From Peptococcaceae bacterium (GTDB lineage Bacteria > Bacillota > Desulfitobacteriia > Desulfitobacteriales > Syntrophobotulaceae): a DNA stretch of 50,050 nt. Shown piece after piece: positions 17,793 through 27,156 of this stretch. Position 1 is the first letter of the stretch. Each line of letters opens with the position of its first letter. Both the position numbers and the translations under genes were made by a program. The stretch spans positions 1 to 50,050 of the forward strand of contig DUML01000049.1 of NCBI GenBank assembly GCA_012839895.1. The letters are read 5' to 3'. The notes beneath the pieces are model-generated. The model did no database searches. It was not told the origin of the DNA and was given only the letters and a program-made list of their open reading frames with translations.

Positions 17793-18647
17793 ATGAGTTT
17801 CGTTTCAATTAAGGAGCTGCTGCAGAAAGCTCAACAAGGCCGTTATGCTGTGGGTGCTTTTAATTGCAATAATATGGAGATTGTTCAGGCTATTGTAGCG
17901 GCAGCCGAAGCGGAGAAAGCTCCGGTTATTATTCAGGCTAGCCAGGGCGCCATTAAGTACGCCGGCTTAAACTACATAGTGGCGTTGACCAAAGTTGCAG
18001 CTGCCAGTGTTAAAGTGCCGGTGGCCTTGCATTTGGATCACGGGACCAGTTTTGAGCAATGTGTACAATGTATGGCTAACGGCTTCAGTTCAGTAATGAT
18101 AGACGGTTCCAAGCTTCCTTTAGCCGAAAACATTGCCTTAACCAAAAAGGTGCTCGAAGTTGCTCGTCCTCTGGGTATTTCTGTGGAGGGCGAACTGGGG
18201 AAAATCGGCGGCACGGAAGATGATATCAGTGTTTCGGAAAAAGAGGCCTTTTTCACCGATCCCGACGAAGCGGAAAGGTTTTGTCGAGAGACCGGAGTAG
18301 ATGCCTTAGCTGTTGCCATAGGGACTGCCCATGGACAGTACAAAGGGGTTCCTAAGCTGGACTTCGACCGTTTGCGGGAGATTGTCAAGAAAGTATCCAC
18401 ACCTATCGTCCTGCACGGTTCTTCCGGTGTACCGGACGACGCCATTCGCGAAGCTATACAGTTGGGAGTGGCCAAAGTAAATATCGACACCAATATTCGG
18501 GAAGCTTTTACAGCAGCAGCTCGCCAAGTACTTGCCGCTAATTCTAAAGAGATTGACCCGCGGAAAGTATTGGGGCCGGCCCGGGAAGCAGCTATTGAGA
18601 TTATTAGGGAGAAAATTCGGGTCTTTGGCAGCAGTGGGAAAGCATAA
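17793..18647 (+). CDS. fba: Class II fructose-1,6-bisphosphate aldolase
   Basis: Zinc-dependent enzyme cleaving or forming fructose 1,6-bisphosphate in glycolysis and gluconeogenesis. It carries the class II signatures LHLDHGTSFEQC (zinc histidine and catalytic Asp), AIGTAHGQYKG, VLHGSSGVPD and NIDTN. ATG 17793 has GGAGG eight bases upstream and gives 284 residues, the usual length; a TTG fifteen bases earlier overlaps that binding site and is unlikely. It follows spo0F as in B. subtilis and starts a sugar-phosphate group with fsa and glpX. Confidence 0.96.
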   Translation: MSFVSIKELLQKAQQGRYAVGAFNCNNMEIVQAIVAAAEAEKAPVIIQASQGAIKYAGLNYIVALTKVAAASVKVPVALHLDHGTSFEQCVQCMANGFSSVMIDGSKLPLAENIALTKKVLEVARPLGISVEGELGKIGGTEDDISVSEKEAFFTDPDEAERFCRETGVDALAVAIGTAHGQYKGVPKLDFDRLREIVKKVSTPIVLHGSSGVPDDAIREAIQLGVAKVNIDTNIREAFTAAARQVLAANSKEIDPRKVLGPAREAAIEIIREKIRVFGSSGKA

Positions 18648-18831
18648 TGATCTGCTGCTTTGCGTATTCTAAACAGGAGTGAAAAACTGCTTGAAGACTG
18701 CCGAAAAAGGAGAAGGCGAGGCTAGCAAAGAGGGAAAACTAAACTTGAATAGTTTTCGTGGGATGTCCTAGCGGATAAAATGGCAGTACGAGGTAAAAAG
18801 CGTAGGTTAGGGTTAGGAGGGTCAAAAATAA

Positions 18832-19479
18832 ATGCGTTTTTTCTTGGATTCGGCAAATATGGAAGAAATAACCCGAGCATGGGAGATGGGTGTAATTTCC
18901 GGTGTTACTACCAACCCTTCCTTAGTGGCTAAGGAAGGAGCCGAGTTTCACCCCTTGCTTCGGCAAATAGCCGAGATTGTGGATGGCCCTATCAGCGCGG
19001 AAGTAATTGCTTTAGATTATGAAGGAATGCTTTCCGAAGCCAGAGCTCTGGCCGAGATCGACCCTAAGATAGTTGTTAAGATCCCAATGACCGTCGAGGG
19101 TCTACGGGCGGTTAAAACTTTGGCGGAAGAAGAGATTCCAACCAATGTTACATTGGTTTTTACCCCCATCCAAGCTTTGCTGGCTGCACGAGCCGGGGCT
19201 ACCTATGTCAGCCCTTTCTTAGGAAGGTTGGATGATATCGGGGAAGTAGGGCTCAAACTCTTAGAGGATATTTGCCAAATTTTTGCCGTTCATGCTTTAG
19301 ATTGCCGAGTGATTGCCGCCAGCATCCGTAATCCTGTCCATGTCTTGGAAGCCGCCAAGATCGGTGCTGATTATGCCACAGTACCATTTTCTGTACTTAA
19401 ACAGTTGTCGTCCCATCCTTTGACCGCTGCAGGAATCGAAAAGTTTTTAGCTGATTGGAAAAAAGTTCCGGGAAGGTAA
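18832..19479 (+). CDS. fsa: Transaldolase / fructose-6-phosphate aldolase family (TalC/MipB)
   Basis: Small transaldolase-type class I aldolase of 215 residues. The Schiff-base lysine is K83 in VVKIPMT, with MRFFLDSAN at the start and GVTTNPSL near residue 24. Members of this subfamily act either as transaldolase in the pentose phosphate pathway or as fructose-6-phosphate aldolase, and sequence alone does not separate them here. The B. subtilis gene in this position (ywjH) is a transaldolase, which I favour. ATG has AGGAGGG upstream. A 184-base spacer separates it from fba. Confidence 0.92.
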   Translation: MRFFLDSANMEEITRAWEMGVISGVTTNPSLVAKEGAEFHPLLRQIAEIVDGPISAEVIALDYEGMLSEARALAEIDPKIVVKIPMTVEGLRAVKTLAEEEIPTNVTLVFTPIQALLAARAGATYVSPFLGRLDDIGEVGLKLLEDICQIFAVHALDCRVIAASIRNPVHVLEAAKIGADYATVPFSVLKQLSSHPLTAAGIEKFLADWKKVPGR

Positions 19480-19617
19480 AGAAGAAGCTATGCTTAGGGT
19501 AAGTTTAGCCTAAGCATTTAATGTCTAAGCTTATCAGGGTTTGAAGGAGAGTTTTGATTGTTTCTCAAGGCCGGAATCAGAAGCTTGGGCCTTGAATTTT
19601 CTGTGAGGAGGATAAAT

Positions 19618-20592
19618 ATGGAAAGAGAACTTACCATGGAGTTTGCCAGGGTAACAGAAGCAGCCGCTTTGGCTTCAGCCCGTTGGGTCGGTATGGGCCA
19701 AAAGGATGCTGCCGACAACGCTGCGGTGGAAGCCATGCGAGCGTTGTTTGACACTGTTCATATGGACGGTACGGTAGTAATAGGAGAAGGGGAAATGGAT
19801 GAAGCCCCCATGCTTTATATCGGCGAAAAGTTGGGTACAGGGGAAAAGCCGGAAGTGGACGTGGCGGTTGACCCCCTGGAAGGCACTAATCTGGTAGCAA
19901 AGGGGATGCCCGGGGCTATTTCTGTTCTGGCTGTTACCGAAAGGTACGGCTTACTCCATGCTCCCGATATGTATATGCATAAAATTGCAGTTGGCCCTCA
20001 GGCTGCCGGCCGCATTCATCTTGACGCGCCTGTTGAGGAGAATTTGGCTAATGTGGCCCAGGCTTTGAATAAAAAAGTCCGGGATTTAACTGTAGTAATT
20101 TTAGATCGCCCCCGCCACTATGAGTTAATTAAACAGGTCAGGGAATGCGGGGCTAGAATCAGGCTGATTACTGACGGCGATGTTGCTCCGGCTGTTGCCT
20201 GCGCTATTGAAGGCAGCGGTATTGATATCATGATGGGGATTGGCGGAGCGCCTGAGGGAGTTTTGGCTGCCGCCGCTTTACGGTGTATGGGCGGAGAAAT
20301 GCAAGGGAGGCTCTGGCCGGAGGATGAGGCAGATATAGAAAGAGCTCGGAAATTAGGGATTACTGATATTAATAAACTGCTCACTTTAGATGACTTGGTT
20401 AAGACGGACGATATTTTCTTTGCTGCAACCGGTATTACGGAAGGCGCTTTGCTGAAAGGAGTTACCTTTAACAGCTACGGCGCCACAACTCACAGCGTTG
20501 TGATGCGGGGTAAAACCGGGACAATACGTTTCATTGAAGCCAGACATTATTTTGCCAAGAAACCGAAATATGCTATAAAGGGTGTTTATTAA
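19618..20592 (+). CDS. glpX: Class II fructose-1,6-bisphosphatase, GlpX type
   Basis: Dephosphorylates fructose 1,6-bisphosphate in gluconeogenesis. The metal and substrate motifs [11 protein letters not shown] and [12 protein letters not shown] are present, with [11 protein letters not shown] in the second half. ATG 19618 preceded by GAGGAGG gives 324 residues, normal for GlpX; a longer reading from TTG 19558 has no binding site. With fba and fsa it forms a gluconeogenic/pentose-phosphate cluster. In B. subtilis rho follows; here the next gene is rpmE. Confidence 0.96.
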   Translation: MERELTMEFARVTEAAALASARWVGMGQKDAADNAAVEAMRALFDTVHMDGTVVIGEGEMDEAPMLYIGEKLGTGEKPEVDVAVDPLEGTNLVAKGMPGAISVLAVTERYGLLHAPDMYMHKIAVGPQAAGRIHLDAPVEENLANVAQALNKKVRDLTVVILDRPRHYELIKQVRECGARIRLITDGDVAPAVACAIEGSGIDIMMGIGGAPEGVLAAAALRCMGGEMQGRLWPEDEADIERARKLGITDINKLLTLDDLVKTDDIFFAATGITEGALLKGVTFNSYGATTHSVVMRGKTGTIRFIEARHYFAKKPKYAIKGVY

Positions 20593-20673
20593 GGGAAGTG
20601 AAGGCTTGTCCTTAGCAAAGCGATCAAAGGATTGCCCTGGACGCAGCGAAGGAACTTTTACTTCAAACTAACA

Positions 20674-20750
20674 GTAGAAAGAATATAAAAAGAACATAAT
20701 AGATAATAGAAGAAATATAAAAAGATAAGGAGTCAAAATAAATAAGGAGT
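20674..20750. repeat. Degenerate tandem repeat in the glpX-rpmE spacer
   Basis: The motif AATATAAAAAGA occurs in two diverged copies (near 20682 and 20714), and AAGGAGTC occurs twice (near 20727 and 20743). The spacer is strongly A/G-rich. No remnant of rho was seen. Confidence 0.55.
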
Positions 20751-20752
20751 CC

Positions 20753-20782
20753 TTGACCCGTAGTTACAGTTTATGCTAAAAT
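20753..20782 (+). promoter_or_regulatory. Sigma-A promoter of rpmE
   Basis: TTGACC at 20753-20758, an 18-base spacer and TAAAAT at 20777-20782. It lies 60 bases upstream of the rpmE start. Confidence 0.65.
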
Positions 20783-20841
20783 GTTTAAAGTTGACTGCAC
20801 ATATGGTTAGCGGATCTGAAAGAGAAGGAAGGTGACTGATC

Positions 20842-21042
20842 GTGAAAGAAAAAATACATCCTAAATACCAGCAAACAACTATTAGCTGTGTCTGCGGCAA
20901 TGTTATAGAGACAGGTAGCACCAAGAAAGACATCAGAGTTGAAATCTGTTCCAAATGCCATCCTTATTTCACAGGGGTACAGAGATTTGTTGATTCTGGC
21001 GGGCGCGTTGAACGTTTCAAAAAGAAATACGGTATGCAATAA
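20842..21042 (+). CDS. rpmE: 50S ribosomal protein L31 (zinc form)
   Basis: Ribosomal protein of the large subunit and the B1b intersubunit bridge. All four zinc-ligand cysteines are present (C16, C18, C36, C39), so this is the C+ form used when zinc is sufficient. Length 66 is standard. The start is GTG with AAGGAAGGTG upstream. It leads the yqhQ-prfA-prmC-sua5 group. Confidence 0.96.
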   Translation: MKEKIHPKYQQTTISCVCGNVIETGSTKKDIRVEICSKCHPYFTGVQRFVDSGGRVERFKKKYGMQ

Positions 21043-21072
21043 CAACGGCCTGCGGTCGTTGCCAGAAAAAGG

Positions 21073-21095
21073 AGCAGAGCGCAAGCTCTGCTTTT
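21073..21095 (+). terminator. Stem-loop with GNRA loop after rpmE
   Basis: AGCAGAGC pairs with GCTCTGCT across a GCAA tetraloop, followed by four Ts. A second hairpin (about 21044-21061) lies just before it. It is probably an attenuating terminator between rpmE and yqhQ. Confidence 0.6.
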
Positions 21096-21182
21096 CGATT
21101 GTGAGGCGTCCTTTACCGGTGCCTTCCTTAAGGTCAAGCGTAGCGAGAGTTGGAGAATAAATACGAAATTGGAGAGTTTATT

Positions 21183-22058
21183 ATGGGAAAACCTGTCCAA
21201 TATGGAGGACAAGCTTTAATTGAAGGAGTTATGATGCGCGGCCCAAAGGCTATGGTCATGGCTGTCCGCCTGCCTAACGGGGAAATCGAGGTTACGCAGG
21301 AAGACATTAATGCCTGGTCCCAGAAGCCTGTCTTAAAACTGCCTATAATCCGGGGATTTGTTGCGCTGCTTGATTCTCTGATTCTCGGCACTAAAGCTTT
21401 AATGTTCTCGGCTAATAAAGCCGTAGGGGAAGAAGAGGAAAATCTCAGCTTCTGGGAAATGGCTCTTACCATTCTTATTGCCCTTGGGGCGGGAATGTTG
21501 CTTTTTGTCGGTTTGCCTACCGCTTCAGCTCATTTTCTTGAACATCTTTTTCCCGGGACGGTTCTGCAAAATCTTTTAGAGGGATTAATTCGTCTGGCGG
21601 TTTTATTTCTATATATAATCTTAATTTCCAAATTGCCTGATATTCAAAGAGTTTTTCAATACCATGGCGCTGAACATAAAACTATCTTTGCTCATGAAGC
21701 CGGGGAAGAATTGAATGTAGAAAATGTTCGGAAGTATTCCCGTTTGCATCCCCGCTGTGGAACAAGCTTTTTACTCATTGTCGTAATTGTTAGTATTTTT
21801 GTTTTTGCCTTCCTAGGTTTGGAGCCTCTTTGGTGGCGCATTGTTTCCCGAGTTTTGCTCATGCCGCTGGTGGCCGGCATTTCATATGAGCTGCTTAAGT
21901 TCTCCGGCCGTCATGCGGATTCCCGTTTTTGCAGCTTGCTTATAGCCCCTGGGTTGTTCCTGCAGAAACTTACTACCAGAGAGCCCGACGATACTCAATT
22001 GGAAGTGGCTATCGCCGCTTTAAACGGGATAGTGAAATCCGGTCAAGAACTGTCCTAG
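21183..22058 (+). CDS. yqhQ: DUF1385 membrane protein, YqhQ family
   Basis: Conserved Firmicutes membrane protein of unknown function. From ATG 21183 it has 291 residues and begins with the family pattern VQYGGQALIEGVMMRGP. Four to five membrane segments are visible, and the loop motif YHGAEHKT with the later RLHPRCGTSF contains conserved His and Cys residues that could bind metal. GGAGAG lies eight bases before the ATG; the in-frame TTG at 21150 is a poorer choice. The rpmE-yqhQ-prfA-prmC order is common in Clostridia. Confidence 0.9.
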   Translation: MGKPVQYGGQALIEGVMMRGPKAMVMAVRLPNGEIEVTQEDINAWSQKPVLKLPIIRGFVALLDSLILGTKALMFSANKAVGEEEENLSFWEMALTILIALGAGMLLFVGLPTASAHFLEHLFPGTVLQNLLEGLIRLAVLFLYIILISKLPDIQRVFQYHGAEHKTIFAHEAGEELNVENVRKYSRLHPRCGTSFLLIVVIVSIFVFAFLGLEPLWWRIVSRVLLMPLVAGISYELLKFSGRHADSRFCSLLIAPGLFLQKLTTREPDDTQLEVAIAALNGIVKSGQELS

Positions 22059-22094
22059 GCCGAAAAAACGGCAATAAAAGTTAGGAAGCGTAAG

Positions 22095-22124
22095 TTAGAC
22101 TCGAATTGGGAGTCTAAAATTTTT
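22095..22124 (+). terminator. Possible terminator after yqhQ
   Basis: TTAGACTC (22095-22102) pairs with GAGTCTAA (22110-22117) around a 7-base loop, followed by AATTTTT. Confidence 0.6.
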
Positions 22125-22354
22125 GATTTCAGTTGAGGACTCTTAAAGAGCCGAGAACATATGCTAATAAGACTATGGCCGGCGTTAAGAACTGTTCAGG
22201 CCGGGAAATAATAAATAATATAAGAGATAAAATATAGAAGATAGAGAAAATAACTTTTTTAACATTTGTTGGCGCCGTGCTTAACGGCAATTGTATGAAA
22301 GTACTAAAGCTTAGAGAGAAAAGGAACTTTACAGTAGGCAGGAGAGATTGAACC

Positions 22355-23422
22355 ATGCTGAACAGACTGGATGAAATCGAGAAAAAATACGAAGAATTAA
22401 GCGAACTCTTAGCAAAGCCGGAGGTTATAGCCAATCAGGCTGAATACCAAAAATATGCCAAAAATCAAGCCAGCATTGAAGATACCGTTATTACCTACCG
22501 GGAGTATAAAAAAGTAGTTGCCCAGATTAATGATACCAAAGCTCTCTTGCAGGAGGATCTCGACCCCGAAATGCAAGAAATGGCTGAGTTGGAACTGGAT
22601 GAACTGAAGAAAAGACTTGCGGAGTTGGAACAAGAATTAAAGCGTTTGCTCCTGCCAAAGGATCCTAATGATGAGAAAAACGTCATTATGGAAATTAGAG
22701 CGGGGGCAGGCGGGGAAGAAGCTGCTCTTTTTGCCGCGGTACTTTACAAAATGTATATCAAATACGCTGAGAAACACAACTGGAAGACGGAGATCTTAAG
22801 CGCTAACTATACCGATATCGGCGGTTTTAAAGAAATAATATTTATGATTGAAGGCCGTGGCGCCTACAGCAGGCTAAAATTTGAAAGCGGTGTCCATCGG
22901 GTCCAGCGCATTCCTACAACAGAGTCTGGGGGAAGAATTCACACTTCCACTGCCACGGTAGCCGTTTTGCCGGAGGCCGAAGAAGTTGACGTGGAAATTA
23001 ACCCTAACGATATCCGCATTGATATTTTCTGTTCCAGCGGCCCTGGGGGACAGTCGGTTAACACTACTCAGTCCGCTGTCCGCATTACCCATTTGCCTAC
23101 CGGAATAGTGGTTTCCTGCCAAGATGAGAAATCACAGCTTAAAAATAAAGATAAAGCCATGAAAGTTCTAAGGGCAAGGTTGTTGGAGAAAGCTCAGCAG
23201 GAAGCCTTAGGGGAAATAGCCCAGGAACGCAGGAGTCAAGTAGGCACAGGGGACAGAAGTGAACGTATCCGCACTTATAATTACCCCCAAGGCAGGGTTT
23301 CTGATCATCGGATTGGGCTGACTTTACACAAACTGGACGAGATCCTCTTAGGGGAATTGGATGAGATTATTGACGCCTTGATTACAGCCGATCAGGCCGA
23401 GAGGCTCAAAGCTTCGGTTTAA
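22355..23422 (+). CDS. prfA: Peptide chain release factor 1
   Basis: Recognises UAA and UAG stop codons and triggers peptide release. The catalytic GGQ lies in [16 protein letters not shown] near residue 231. The codon-recognising PxT tripeptide is seen in RIPTTESGG, which separates it from RF2. Length 355 is standard. ATG 22355 follows a purine-rich site (CAGGAGAG). The methyltransferase that modifies the GGQ glutamine, prmC, is directly downstream. Confidence 0.97.
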   Translation: MLNRLDEIEKKYEELSELLAKPEVIANQAEYQKYAKNQASIEDTVITYREYKKVVAQINDTKALLQEDLDPEMQEMAELELDELKKRLAELEQELKRLLLPKDPNDEKNVIMEIRAGAGGEEAALFAAVLYKMYIKYAEKHNWKTEILSANYTDIGGFKEIIFMIEGRGAYSRLKFESGVHRVQRIPTTESGGRIHTSTATVAVLPEAEEVDVEINPNDIRIDIFCSSGPGGQSVNTTQSAVRITHLPTGIVVSCQDEKSQLKNKDKAMKVLRARLLEKAQQEALGEIAQERRSQVGTGDRSERIRTYNYPQGRVSDHRIGLTLHKLDEILLGELDEIIDALITADQAERLKASV

Positions 23423-23481
23423 GATAATTGAAATGCCTTGCGAATTATTTCTCAGGCATAAGCTTACGAGAAGATGGTATT

Positions 23482-24351
23482 ATGGAAACATCTCTTACTT
23501 TTAATTCGGTTCGAATCTTGGATTTATTAATAGCCGGTGCCGGTTACCTCGAACAAAAAGGAGTTGATTTTCCTCGGGTTGAAGCTGATTTGCTTCTCTC
23601 CCATGTCCTTGGGGTGTCCAGAGTGGATCTCTACCTTATGCGAGAAGAAGATATTTCCGGGGAGAAGCTTCGCCAATATGCTGAACTTTTGGTTAAGCGA
23701 GGAGACAGGGAACCACTGGCTTATTTGTTAAAGACCCGTGAATTTATGGGTCTTGATTTCTATGTGGACCAAAGGGTATTAATCCCAAGGCCGGAAACAG
23801 AACTGCTTGTGGAAAAAATACTGGAAATTGGGAAGACTAGATATTTGGGCGAACAAGTCAGGATTCTGGATCTGGGTACCGGCAGCGGTGCTATTGCCGT
23901 TTCGCTGGCTTACTACTGGCCTGAGGCTTCCCTTACTGCTGTAGATATCTCCGGGAAGGCTTTGGCTGTGGCGGAGGAAAATGCCCGCCGGCACAAGGTT
24001 AAACTGGATTTGCGGCAGGGAAACCTTTTTAGGCCTGTTTCCGGGGAGAAGTTTACGATTATTGCCTCTAATCCCCCCTATGTTTCCCAGGAGGAATACA
24101 CATTCTGTTCGCCGGAAGTAAAAAAAGAACCTACCCTGGCTCTTTTAGGGGGATGGGATGGGCTTGAATTTTATCGTGAAATAGCCCTTCGAGCCGGGGA
24201 GTATCTGCTTCCGGGAGGGTTTATTATTTTGGAGATCGGCCAGGCTCAAGGGCCAAAAGTTGCGGAGCTTTTTAGGGACAAGGGGTTTGAGACCTCTATA
24301 TACCCTGATTATGCCGGGCTGGATAGAATAGTCCTGGCCGAAAAGAAATAG
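23482..24351 (+). CDS. prmC: Release factor glutamine methyltransferase
   Basis: SAM-dependent enzyme methylating the glutamine of the GGQ motif in release factors. The SAM site LDLGTGSGAIAVSLA is near residue 133 and the catalytic NPPY near residue 196. ATG 23482 gives 289 residues, the usual length. The frame is open back to TTG 23428, but that would add 18 residues that do not resemble the family. The ribosome binding site is weak, and translational coupling to prfA is possible. Confidence 0.94.
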   Translation: METSLTFNSVRILDLLIAGAGYLEQKGVDFPRVEADLLLSHVLGVSRVDLYLMREEDISGEKLRQYAELLVKRGDREPLAYLLKTREFMGLDFYVDQRVLIPRPETELLVEKILEIGKTRYLGEQVRILDLGTGSGAIAVSLAYYWPEASLTAVDISGKALAVAEENARRHKVKLDLRQGNLFRPVSGEKFTIIASNPPYVSQEEYTFCSPEVKKEPTLALLGGWDGLEFYREIALRAGEYLLPGGFIILEIGQAQGPKVAELFRDKGFETSIYPDYAGLDRIVLAEKK

Positions 24352-24397
24352 AATGGAAACAGCAGCTTTTGCGGCTAACAGCTGAAGAGGAGACAAA

Positions 24398-25507
24398 ATG
24401 GAAACAAAAAGGTACTATCTTGGAGTAGAAAATTGCGATTCCTCCCGGACTGGGGCCTGGGAAGAAGCTATTCAAGAAGCGGTTAACTTGCTTAAGCAAG
24501 GGGAACTTGTTGCTTTCCCCACGGAGACGGTTTATGGCCTGGGTGCTAATGCACTAGATCCCCAAGCTTGTGCCAAAATATTTGCAGTGAAAGGGCGTCC
24601 CGCTGACAACCCCTTAATAGTGCATGTTGCATCTATGGAGGAAGCGCGCCGGGTTGCCAGGGATTGGCCCAGGGAAGCTGAAATTTGCGCCCGGGAGTTT
24701 TGGCCTGGTCCCCTGACTATTATTCTTCCTAAAAGAGAAGACATCCCGGCAATTGTCAGCGGGGGGCTGGATACGGTAGCTATTCGCCTGCCCTCCCATC
24801 CTGTAGCTTTGGCTTTGCTGCAAAAGGCCGGTTTTCCTGTGGCTGCTCCCAGCGCCAATATTTCCGGGAAGCCCAGCCCGACGGAAGGCAAGCATGTTTG
24901 GCAGGATTTGTACGGTAAGATCCCGCTTCTAATCGATGCAGGTAAGTGTCCCGTAGGTTTGGAATCAACAGTTTTGGATTTGACCGGCGTCACTCCAACT
25001 ATTCTAAGGCCGGGGGGAGTAACTCTTGAGCAGCTTACTGAAGCTTTGGGACGGGTGGAAGTTGACCGAGGGGTTAGAGGGGAAAAGGAATCATCCTTTA
25101 AGCCCAGGTCACCGGGAATGAAATACCGGCATTATGCACCGCAAGGGGAAGTAATGCTGATCAGGGGCTCAGCTCAGGAAAAAAGAGAGCAAGTGGAGCA
25201 ACACCTAAGGAATAAGACTGAAGGCCAAAAAATAGCCTTAATTTGTTTGGAAGAAACTGCCGCTGACTTAGAAGAAGAAACTTTGGACAAAGTAGATTTA
25301 CTGTTTATTCTTGGTTCTGTGCGCCAAAGCAGACAAGCGGCAAGTCGTTTATTTGAGGGTTTAAGATTGTGTGATGAGCATAAAATTAATTTGATTTTGG
25401 CTGAAGAAATGCCGGAGAAAGGAATCGGTTTGGCGTTTATGAACCGTTTGCAGAAGGCTGCCGGCCAAAAGAATTTTCTTCCGCCCTCACAGGACAAAGT
25501 GTTTTGA
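24398..25507 (+). CDS. Threonylcarbamoyl-AMP synthase (Sua5/YwlC)
   Basis: Makes threonylcarbamoyl-AMP from threonine, bicarbonate and ATP for the t6A37 modification of ANN-decoding tRNAs. It is the long Sua5 form: a YrdC domain (about 20-205, with FPTETVYGLGANA and GRPADNPLIVH) joined to a C-terminal Sua5 domain (about 235-355) by a linker with SPGMKYRHYAP. Length is 369. ATG 24398 is preceded by GAGGAG. Its place after prmC and before ywlE/rpiB/glyA matches ywlC in B. subtilis. Confidence 0.94.
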   Translation: METKRYYLGVENCDSSRTGAWEEAIQEAVNLLKQGELVAFPTETVYGLGANALDPQACAKIFAVKGRPADNPLIVHVASMEEARRVARDWPREAEICAREFWPGPLTIILPKREDIPAIVSGGLDTVAIRLPSHPVALALLQKAGFPVAAPSANISGKPSPTEGKHVWQDLYGKIPLLIDAGKCPVGLESTVLDLTGVTPTILRPGGVTLEQLTEALGRVEVDRGVRGEKESSFKPRSPGMKYRHYAPQGEVMLIRGSAQEKREQVEQHLRNKTEGQKIALICLEETAADLEEETLDKVDLLFILGSVRQSRQAASRLFEGLRLCDEHKINLILAEEMPEKGIGLAFMNRLQKAAGQKNFLPPSQDKVF

Positions 25508-25546
25508 GCATAGCCTGGAAAAGTATTGTTGATAGGAGGCTGTAAT

Positions 25547-26098
25547 TTGGAATTAGCCTGGGTAATAGCTGTATCTATAGCTTTGGGAATGGATGCCTTT
25601 TCCTTTTCCTTGGCTCTGGGGCTAATCGGAATCCGTAACCGGACAGCGGTTCGCCTGTCGTTAATTGTAGCTGTATTTCATGTCTTTATGCCGCTAATCG
25701 GGCTTTGGACAGGGCAAAAGCTGGGGGCTTTATTTGGCGATGTAGCTATTGCCATTGGCGCTCTGATTCTTCTTTGGCTGGGAGGCAAAATGATTTGGGG
25801 CGCTCTGCGCGGCGAGGAAACCGAATCCAGGGTACCCAGCCTGAAAGGGTGGGGTATTTATGCCCTGGCCGGAAGTGTCAGTCTTGATGCCCTGAGTGTG
25901 GGTTTTTCCCTGGGGACTTTTGTGACCAAAATCCTTCTTGCCACCTTAATCATGGGATTTACGGCCGGAGTAATGACAGGGGGAGGCGTTCTTCTCGGCC
26001 GGAGAATAGGCACTTGGTTGGGTAGTAAAGCAGAAGCTTTGGGTGGTTTGATCTTATTGCTAATCGGCGTACGTATGGCTCTGGAAGTAATACTCTAG
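25547..26098 (+). CDS. mntP: Manganese efflux pump MntP
   Basis: Six-helix membrane protein exporting Mn2+. It consists of two homologous halves, each with a conserved acidic motif: GMDAFSFSL with D16 and SLDALSVGF with D114, matching the aspartates known to matter in E. coli MntP. The start is TTG 25547, supported by AGGAGG seven bases upstream, giving 183 residues. An upstream in-frame codon at 25526 overlaps the binding site. The gap after sua5 is only 39 bases, so there is no room for the yybP-ykoY manganese riboswitch that often precedes this gene. Confidence 0.92.
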   Translation: MELAWVIAVSIALGMDAFSFSLALGLIGIRNRTAVRLSLIVAVFHVFMPLIGLWTGQKLGALFGDVAIAIGALILLWLGGKMIWGALRGEETESRVPSLKGWGIYALAGSVSLDALSVGFSLGTFVTKILLATLIMGFTAGVMTGGGVLLGRRIGTWLGSKAEALGGLILLLIGVRMALEVIL

Positions 26099-26154
26099 GG
26101 TAGTGATGCCTTGGAAATGTTTCTTGTGTGGAGAAAAGAGGTTATAATAAAGCT

Positions 26155-26592
26155 ATGAAAATATTGTTTGTTTGCACCGGAAACACCTGCCGCAGTCCGA
26201 TGGCTCAAAAGTTGGCGGAAAAATACTTGCCGGGGGAGTGTGAGATTTTTTCAGCGGGGATTCATGCTATAGCCAACGAGCAAGCCAGTTCTCAGGCGGT
26301 TGAGGTGCTTAAAGAAAAAGGTATAGATTTAAGCGGCCATCGAGCGGTACAGCTCAGCGAGGAAATGCTCGCAGCTGCTGATTATGTTTTTACAATGACT
26401 CGTTCTCAGGAAGCATATCTCGGCAATCTTTTCCCACAATATAGAGAGAAAATTAAAGCCTTAGGGCCCTGGCTGGGAAGCGGAGGAGATATCCTTGATC
26501 CCTGGGGCGGCTCCCTGGAGATCTATCGTAGTTGCCTTAAAGAATTGGAGGCAATGATAAGAGCTTTAGCCCTCAGGCTTGAGGATAGTTAA
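26155..26592 (+). CDS. ywlE: Protein arginine phosphatase, YwlE type
   Basis: Low-molecular-weight phosphatase fold. The active-site loop C7-TGN-T11-CRS at the N-terminus carries Thr at position 11, the residue that in B. subtilis YwlE gives specificity for phosphoarginine over phosphotyrosine. The general acid is D115 in ILDPWGG. Length 145 from ATG 26155 is normal. A longer reading from GTG 26128 is possible but adds residues not seen in the family. Only a weak site (AGAGG) precedes it, while TATAAT at 26143-26148 may be part of a promoter. It sits between mntP and rpiB as in the ywlC-ywlE-ywlF region. Confidence 0.9.
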   Translation: MKILFVCTGNTCRSPMAQKLAEKYLPGECEIFSAGIHAIANEQASSQAVEVLKEKGIDLSGHRAVQLSEEMLAAADYVFTMTRSQEAYLGNLFPQYREKIKALGPWLGSGGDILDPWGGSLEIYRSCLKELEAMIRALALRLEDS

Positions 26593-26643
26593 GCACTAAT
26601 TTGCAGATCATAGTTGTTCAAGTAATTTTGGAGGTTATGACGG

Positions 26644-27093
26644 TTGAAAATAGCTTTAGGAGCCGATCACGGCGGTTATGAACTTAAAAACATAATTAAA
26701 GAGCACTTAAGCTCCAAGGGTATCACAATCCTGGATTTTGGAACGAATACGCCCGATTCGGTGGATTATCCCTTCTATGGTTTTAATGTTGGCCAAGCTG
26801 TAATTAGCAAAGAAGCTGACTTGGGAATCGTAGTCTGTGGAACCGGAATCGGCATATCTATTGCGGCCAATAAAGTCAAGGGTATCCGGGCCGCTTTATG
26901 TACCAACAGCTATATGGCCAGAATGGCCAGGGAACATAACGATGCCAATATTTTGGCTTTAGGGGCGAGAGTAGTGGGTCCTGGGTTAGCTTTGGAGATA
27001 GTGGACACATTTCTTAACACTCCCTTCAGCGGGGATAGACACAGCCGCAGGATAGACCAGATTGCCGCTTATGAGGATAAAAAAAAGAGTTAA
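26644..27093 (+). CDS. rpiB: Ribose-5-phosphate isomerase B
   Basis: Interconverts ribose 5-phosphate and ribulose 5-phosphate. It begins MKIALGADHGGYELK and has the catalytic base cysteine C65 in VVCGTGIGIS, matching C66 of E. coli RpiB. Length 149 is normal. The start is TTG with TTGGAGG nine bases upstream; the nearby ATG at 26637 is out of frame. Confidence 0.95.
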   Translation: MKIALGADHGGYELKNIIKEHLSSKGITILDFGTNTPDSVDYPFYGFNVGQAVISKEADLGIVVCGTGIGISIAANKVKGIRAALCTNSYMARMAREHNDANILALGARVVGPGLALEIVDTFLNTPFSGDRHSRRIDQIAAYEDKKKS

Positions 27094-27156
27094 TTAGAGT
27101 TGATTCTATGCTAAAATAATAAAAACTGGCATTAATCTACAAGGGAGATGGATATT

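Noticed and set aside
25508-25546. yybP-ykoY manganese riboswitch before mntP
   Set aside because: Only 39 bases separate sua5 and mntP, too short for the aptamer.
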